From NCBI GenBank assembly GCA_022592435.1, contig JABYQS010000006.1:1-64000 (forward strand): 64,000 nucleotides of DNA, given 5' to 3'. Position numbers and translations under genes: made by a program. The DNA is from Cerioporus squamosus. Lineage: Eukaryota > Basidiomycota > Agaricomycetes > Polyporales > Polyporaceae. Positions 59,481 to 64,000 of this stretch are shown here, one piece after another. The notes under the pieces were generated by a model. The model was not told where the DNA came from and did no database searches. It saw nothing but the letters and a program-made list of their open reading frames with translations. How positions within the stretch are numbered: position 1 is the stretch's first letter; each line of letters begins with the position of its first letter.

Positions 59481-60808
59481 CTGGAGCTCTAGCCTCTGTC
59501 TGTTTCGCTAATCGTGGGACTCCAGATCGTGAAGGGAGCACGGGATGCCGTACGTCTGGACCCACTGTAGAGCACCGAGCATGCAAACTTCCGTTCGGCT
59601 TGACATGGTTATCCCATGCGGCACGATCGCTGCGTTCTCTGCACCGACCGGCGACTTGCTGCCGGCTTATTATGCGCACTCAACCGCTGATATGTTGCCC
59701 TCCCGCCGTGATTGCAGGTAGGTTGATCGGTGATATGTATGTTTGAGGTTCAAAGCTACCCGCAGTTACATTGAACTCTGAGGAGGACCGGAAGCGATTT
59801 GCCATCATGACGAGTCGTGAGCGACATTCGCGGTGTCAAGAGGCAGGTGCCCTGTTCTCATCTGTCTGATGAATAATTGGCTCGCCTGTCTGGCAGTGCC
59901 CAAAATGGGGACGAGGGTTAAGCTGGCTCCTGAGTTGACATCGACACGCCACGAGGAGTCTAAATGACTTGGTTCCGCTGTCGCGCGATCGAGAACGAGT
60001 CGTGCGTCCGGGAGCTGTTGGCTGGATCAGTTTTTTTGTCTGCACAACGAAGAAGAAAGCGCGTGGTGCGGGGCAAGGGCGGACTAGTACACTCTTCTGA
60101 ACAGAACAGATACAATATGGTTTGTCTCCCGCTGGATGAAGATCAAAGCCACATGGTGGGGTTGATACAAGGCGTGCCACTGCCGGTGCGTCTGTGGGCG
60201 AAATGTGGACCGAGGACACATGGCTATCATGGCGGTGTACATGTGCAGCTCACCGGTCTCCTGAGTGCATCGCTGCTCTGCCTCCTCCCGCGCGCCGTCA
60301 CACGTCTCGCAGAAAGGGGCCTGCCCGCCTGTCACCTCGGTCTCGACGCGTCCGCGCAAGCCCGTCCCCCGTCCCCGTCTCCTAGGCTCAAACACACGTT
60401 GTGCAACGCTCGAGCCCGGCACACGGGAACGCAGGAGACGGCACCGTGCCCGCGGAGATCTACGCGTACGTGGATACGCAGGAAATTAATTCACCGTCTG
60501 TGTCCGTGTCAGCAGCCCGTCTTCCCAGGAGCCCGCATAGCAGCAAGGGGGCCAGGCGATCAAAACGCTGCATAGTTGTCCGCACACCTCTAACGGAGCA
60601 CCCGAGGACGAGCGCCCCTCTGCTGCGTACGTACGCCGCCGGGATCCCTTCGCGAGTTTCCGACCGCGCTTCTCTCTTCCCACAACACACTCATATATAC
60701 GCTAGCGCGGAAAATCAGCTTCGTTCTCCCCTCCCGTCCCAGTCTGTCCCACACCCCGAGCTCTCGTGCGCGACAACACCCGCGAACGCACCAGTCCACG
60801 CCGGCGGC
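59481..60808. other. Intergenic upstream of the transcription factor
   Basis: 1.3 kb with several open frames on both strands but no recognisable domain. A TATATA (CTCATATATACGC, near 60695) lies about 115 nt before the next ATG. Confidence 0.4.
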
Positions 60809-63718
60809 ATGCCCAAGGCTGCTACTCCCTCCGCGCGCCCTGCCCTGCGCAGGAACCAGGTGCGTCCCATGGCGCCCGCTCTGTCCCTATCCATTGACTC
60901 TGCGCCCTCTACCCGTGTACTCCCGCGAGCAGGCATGTCTATCGTGCAGGAAACGGAAGCTGGTGCGTCTTCGTGCTCCTTAAATGACGCGCCTGCGGTG
61001 TTCACTGACCCCCTGGGCGCCGCAGAAATGTGATGCATCGCGCCCCCACTGTGGCACTTGCGTTAAGTGGGTCCGCAGTCCTTAGGGTTCGTTGCAGAGG
61101 CTGATCGAGGGCGCTACTAGGCAATGGCAGTCGCTGATCAGCGTACCCCCTCCCGTTGGCTACGCGTGAGTCTCTCCTCCTCTCGCGGCGTCGGTCGCAC
61201 CCTGACGACAGGACGCACGCAGCCATCCCACCGAGCCACAGTGCTCCTATGATCCCGTCGAAGGTCTCCCTATGGCAGCCAATGCCGATCCTTCCGACCG
61301 GATACGAATGCTGGAGGACCAGATCGGTGTGTCCTGTCCTCTTGCCTACCTTCCAGAAGTCTTGCGATACTCAACTGCTCCGTTTCCAGCGCAACTGAAA
61401 AGCCAGCTCAGTGAATCGAGAAGCTTCAACTCGCGCTCTGCGTCACCTTCACGACACGCTCAACTAGCTCGCAACGGCAACCACTTCGCGTCCACCTCGT
61501 CCGTCAACGGTCGATCACCTGATGGTAGCCCGGCCGGTGGTGGAATTATCCTCCCACATGCGTCGCTCGACGTACTAGGCCAGCTCTCCCCTGACAGCAC
61601 AGGCTCTCATCCACGTGGGTCTACAAGTAGCCCGGAACTGCGCCAGGGCATGCAACAGCAACATATCCCAGATCCCCTCATGGACGTGCTCTTCTCCGGA
61701 TGGGATCCTGACCTGCCTGACCCGGATACCCTGGACCACTGGTAAGTTGTGCCGCAGCAGACCTCTTATTTATCAGCCACTGACTTCCCATTCCGCAGTA
61801 TTGAAGTGTTCTTCAAATGCGACCCATGTGGCTCCCGCGTCCTCCACAAACCATCCTTCCTGGCATCCATGCATTTGCATCCGAAGGACGAGAACTACCC
61901 ACATCCAGCTATATTGCATGCAATCGTTAGTCCACAAGCAGTCCGAAGCACCGTGACATGATGGAAGCTGATATGGGCTTTTGACCTGCTGCAGTGCGCT
62001 TCCGCTTCTCGATGGACGTCGCAAGACATCGTAACACTTCCCGACGGCACACGGCGCGATAAGTTTGCGGACCTGCACGTCAGCAAAACTCGGGCATACA
62101 TCGATCGCACCATGGCGACAGGCCAGGACATCTTCCCGGTGATGCAGGCGTGCATCATCTTGTCGTGGTTCTTCTACCAGGAGGGCAGGTGGGTGGAGGT
62201 TTGGATATTCGCCGGATTCCAAACGCGTGCCGCAATCCCGCTGCGCCTCAACTACCCGGGGACGTTCTCCGCGATCGGAGCGGCGTCGCCCGGCGCGTAC
62301 CTCGCGCCACCGAAGGACCTCAAGGATTTGGAGTCAAGGCGGCGGACATGGTGGATGACCGTCATGTTTGATCGTATCGCCTCCGTTGGTGGCTGGGTGC
62401 ATGGAATCGACGAGCGGGATATCGGCACTGAGCTCCCGCTGCGGCGCATCGACTTCGATGTCGAGGTGAGATGACCGCTGCATCACCGCGGAATGTATGT
62501 GCTGAGACGCGTTTCCCCAGGCATCCCTGGCTAATTTGCCATCCAATCCTCAACATCTATCCACGGACAACGTCTTCATCCAGCATCCCCCACAGTACAC
62601 TGATGCCTTCATCCTGTTCCTTAAGGCAGTCATGCTCTTTGGCAGGGTCACGGATTATAACACTCGGAGCAACCTTCGTGCAAATATGCCTCCCTCGAAG
62701 AATCAGAACCCGTTCATGCTCCCAGGATTCGAAGAGCTCGACAGACTTGTGGGGCAAGACTTCCTCCAGAGCTTCCCGCACGAGCTCAAGCACCTCGGGG
62801 TTAGCGACGACGGCAGTGCTCTCGACACGGACCTCTACATGGCTCATGTCGTCCCTCACGCGTGCGTGTTCGCTTCTTTTTCAGTATGTTACATCGCTGT
62901 CGGGCTGAAACGTATCGTCTGTCGTCCCGCAGCGCGACGATCACACTGCATAACCCGTACCTCAATTTCTCCGATCCCCGGAGCATGTCGACGAACCGAT
63001 GTATAAACGCCACTCGATCGATCTTGGCTGCGTACTACAGGCTCTCGGAAACGTCGCTCGACATAACGCGTCTACACCCTTTCGTTACCGTACGTCGCTC
63101 ATCATGAACTCTCGTACTTGACTGATGGTGGTTGCGCAGATTTGCTGGTATCTGGCTGCTGTGGTCCAGACGCAGTTGTGCAAGTACTTCATCGAGATCG
63201 GAGATACTGCTAGGGAGCAGACAGTCTGGGGCGAAATCAACGCATTGCGGTCCGTCTCCGCATATATGCTGCCAACATCATGGGACTGACTTGGCACTAT
63301 GTCTAGGTTCGCCATGCTAACGTACGGTAGCCGCTCGCCGATAGGCAGTAAGTCAACGCGCAGTCTCCCAAACTTCGCGGATATACTGACATGCACTCCA
63401 GCACGTCAAGAGAGGCTCTTGCAAGGCCTCATGACGGAAATTGTGCGGATGACGAGCCAGATGCAGCCTCTCGAGGTCGGCGTGCCGCTCTACCCCTTCT
63501 CGCATGCCGGCGTTTTCCCCAAGGAAACGATCCCGCAGGACCACTCCGGCGCGCCGTTGCCAGACAGCTCGCAGTATCCGGAAGCCTCAGAGTCGCCGAC
63601 CGGCATGACTGGCCTCGGCGGGTCTCTGACCTCTGCATCGTCACCCGGAAGCTGGACCTCCCCCACACTCCGTTCGACGCGGCCGTACTCACACTCGGTG
63701 TCCTCGTACCCGCAATGA
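60809..63718 (+). CDS. Fungal Zn2Cys6 transcription factor
   Basis: A DNA-binding nuclear regulator. Exons 60809-60859, 60933-60962, 61026-61066, 61121-61165 and on from 61223 join as MPKAATPSARPALRRNQ, then ACLSCRKRKLKCDASRPHCG, TCVKQWQSLISVPPPVGYAH and PTEPQCSYDPVEGLPMAANA. This is a zinc cluster with an unusually long last loop, followed by a dimerisation-like RIRMLEDQI. The regulatory middle domain (PF04082-like) follows: EVFFKCDPCGSRVLHKPSFL, AYIDRTMATGQDIFPVMQAC, ESRRRTWWMTVMFDRIASVG and NPYLNFSDPRSMSTNRCINA. A Ser/Pro-rich tail ends at the stop 63716-63718. The target genes are unknown; no metabolic cluster is visible beside it. Confidence 0.88.
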
Positions 63719-64000
63719 TGTCAGTGCTGCCTCTCCGTCTCTCCTCCTGGGCCTTCATTTTCTCTCTTGGTTTCGCGCTATCGCTCTCCGTTACTCGTTT
63801 TCTCGTGACGAACTGTTGTAGATCTGCGCCGACGGCCGCCCTGCGGACATCAGGCATGTGTGTACCTACCTGCTCTCTTGCTCCGCACCCGCAGTGTGAG
63901 ACGGCGAGATAGGCATGGTATCATGCAGGCCCAGGGCGTGTCGCGTGTGTTGGCTGCTTCGTTGGTGCCGCGGACTTTGATGGTTGCTGTGGAACATTTG
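63719..64000. other. 3' flank of the transcription factor gene
   Basis: 282 bp to the window edge; no gene seen. Confidence 0.4.

Noticed and set aside
1..64000. Transposons, CRISPR arrays, biosynthetic gene cluster
   Set aside because: No transposase, reverse transcriptase, terminal repeats, spaced direct repeats or clustered backbone enzymes were recognised; the genes are mostly dispersed housekeeping genes.

Overview
The window is nuclear DNA of a filamentous basidiomycete, most likely an Agaricomycete; a wood-decay type such as a polypore is a guess from protein flavour only. Evidence: nearly every gene is cut by several introns of about 45-75 nt with GTRNGY-type donors, CTNAY-like branch points and CAG/TAG acceptors. 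Coding DNA is GC-rich. Gene content is fungal (RAV1, GDI1, TRS85, YHM2, SHB17, RAC1), with the basidiomycete style of zinc-cluster regulator. No transposon, rRNA, convincing tRNA, CRISPR or prokaryotic operon was seen. The positions below were worked out by hand from splice signals, reading-frame continuity and recalled family motifs.

Layout. 0-0.2 kb: 5' end of a secreted fasciclin protein (-). 0.5-5.6 kb: RAV1 (+), the V-ATPase assembly regulator. 5.9-7.6 kb: Rab GDP-dissociation inhibitor GDI1 (-). 8.2-9.2 kb: single-pass membrane protein of unknown role (-). 9.3-11.4 kb: gene-poor DNA with weak coding signals. 11.5-13.6 kb: pyruvate kinase (+) behind a clear TATA box. 14.0-16.4 kb: type II membrane glycosyltransferase (+). 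17.0-17.7 kb: low-molecular-weight tyrosine phosphatase (+). 17.8-20.1 kb: methylmalonate-semialdehyde dehydrogenase (-). 20.4-21.5 kb: SH3BGR/glutaredoxin-like protein (+). 21.7-23.1 kb: seipin (-). 23.2-24.7 kb: two conserved fungal proteins of unknown role. 25.2-27.4 kb: multi-pass LCCL-domain protein (+). 28.2-30.6 kb: a hypothetical protein and a WW-domain/glycine-rich protein (+). 31.0-36.2 kb: TRS85/TRAPPC8 (+). 36.4-39.2 kb: Mpv17/PMP22 protein and mitochondrial carrier YHM2 (both -). 40.3-41.5 kb: F-box protein (+). 42.2-45.9 kb: long coiled-coil protein (-). 46.2-47.4 kb: SHB17-type bisphosphatase (-). 48.3-49.3 kb: RAC1 GTPase (+). 50.0-51.8 kb: NGL2-like exonuclease/endonuclease-fold protein (+). 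52.1-55.8 kb: DH-domain Rho-GEF (-). 56.2-57.1 kb: membrane protein of unknown role (+). 58.2-59.5 kb: YjbQ/UPF0047 enzyme (+). 60.8-63.7 kb: Zn2Cys6 transcription factor (+).

This is mostly housekeeping territory. Several genes serve membrane traffic and organelles (RAV1, GDI1, TRS85, seipin, YHM2, Mpv17). A Rho-family GTPase lies 2.8 kb from a Rho-GEF. The unusual features are in gene structure: microexons of 6, 7 and 12 nt, two GC-AG introns, an alternative splice that would swap a coiled-coil end for a membrane tail, and several single-base frame breaks that could be sequence errors or real lesions. I did not see a clearly new biological system.
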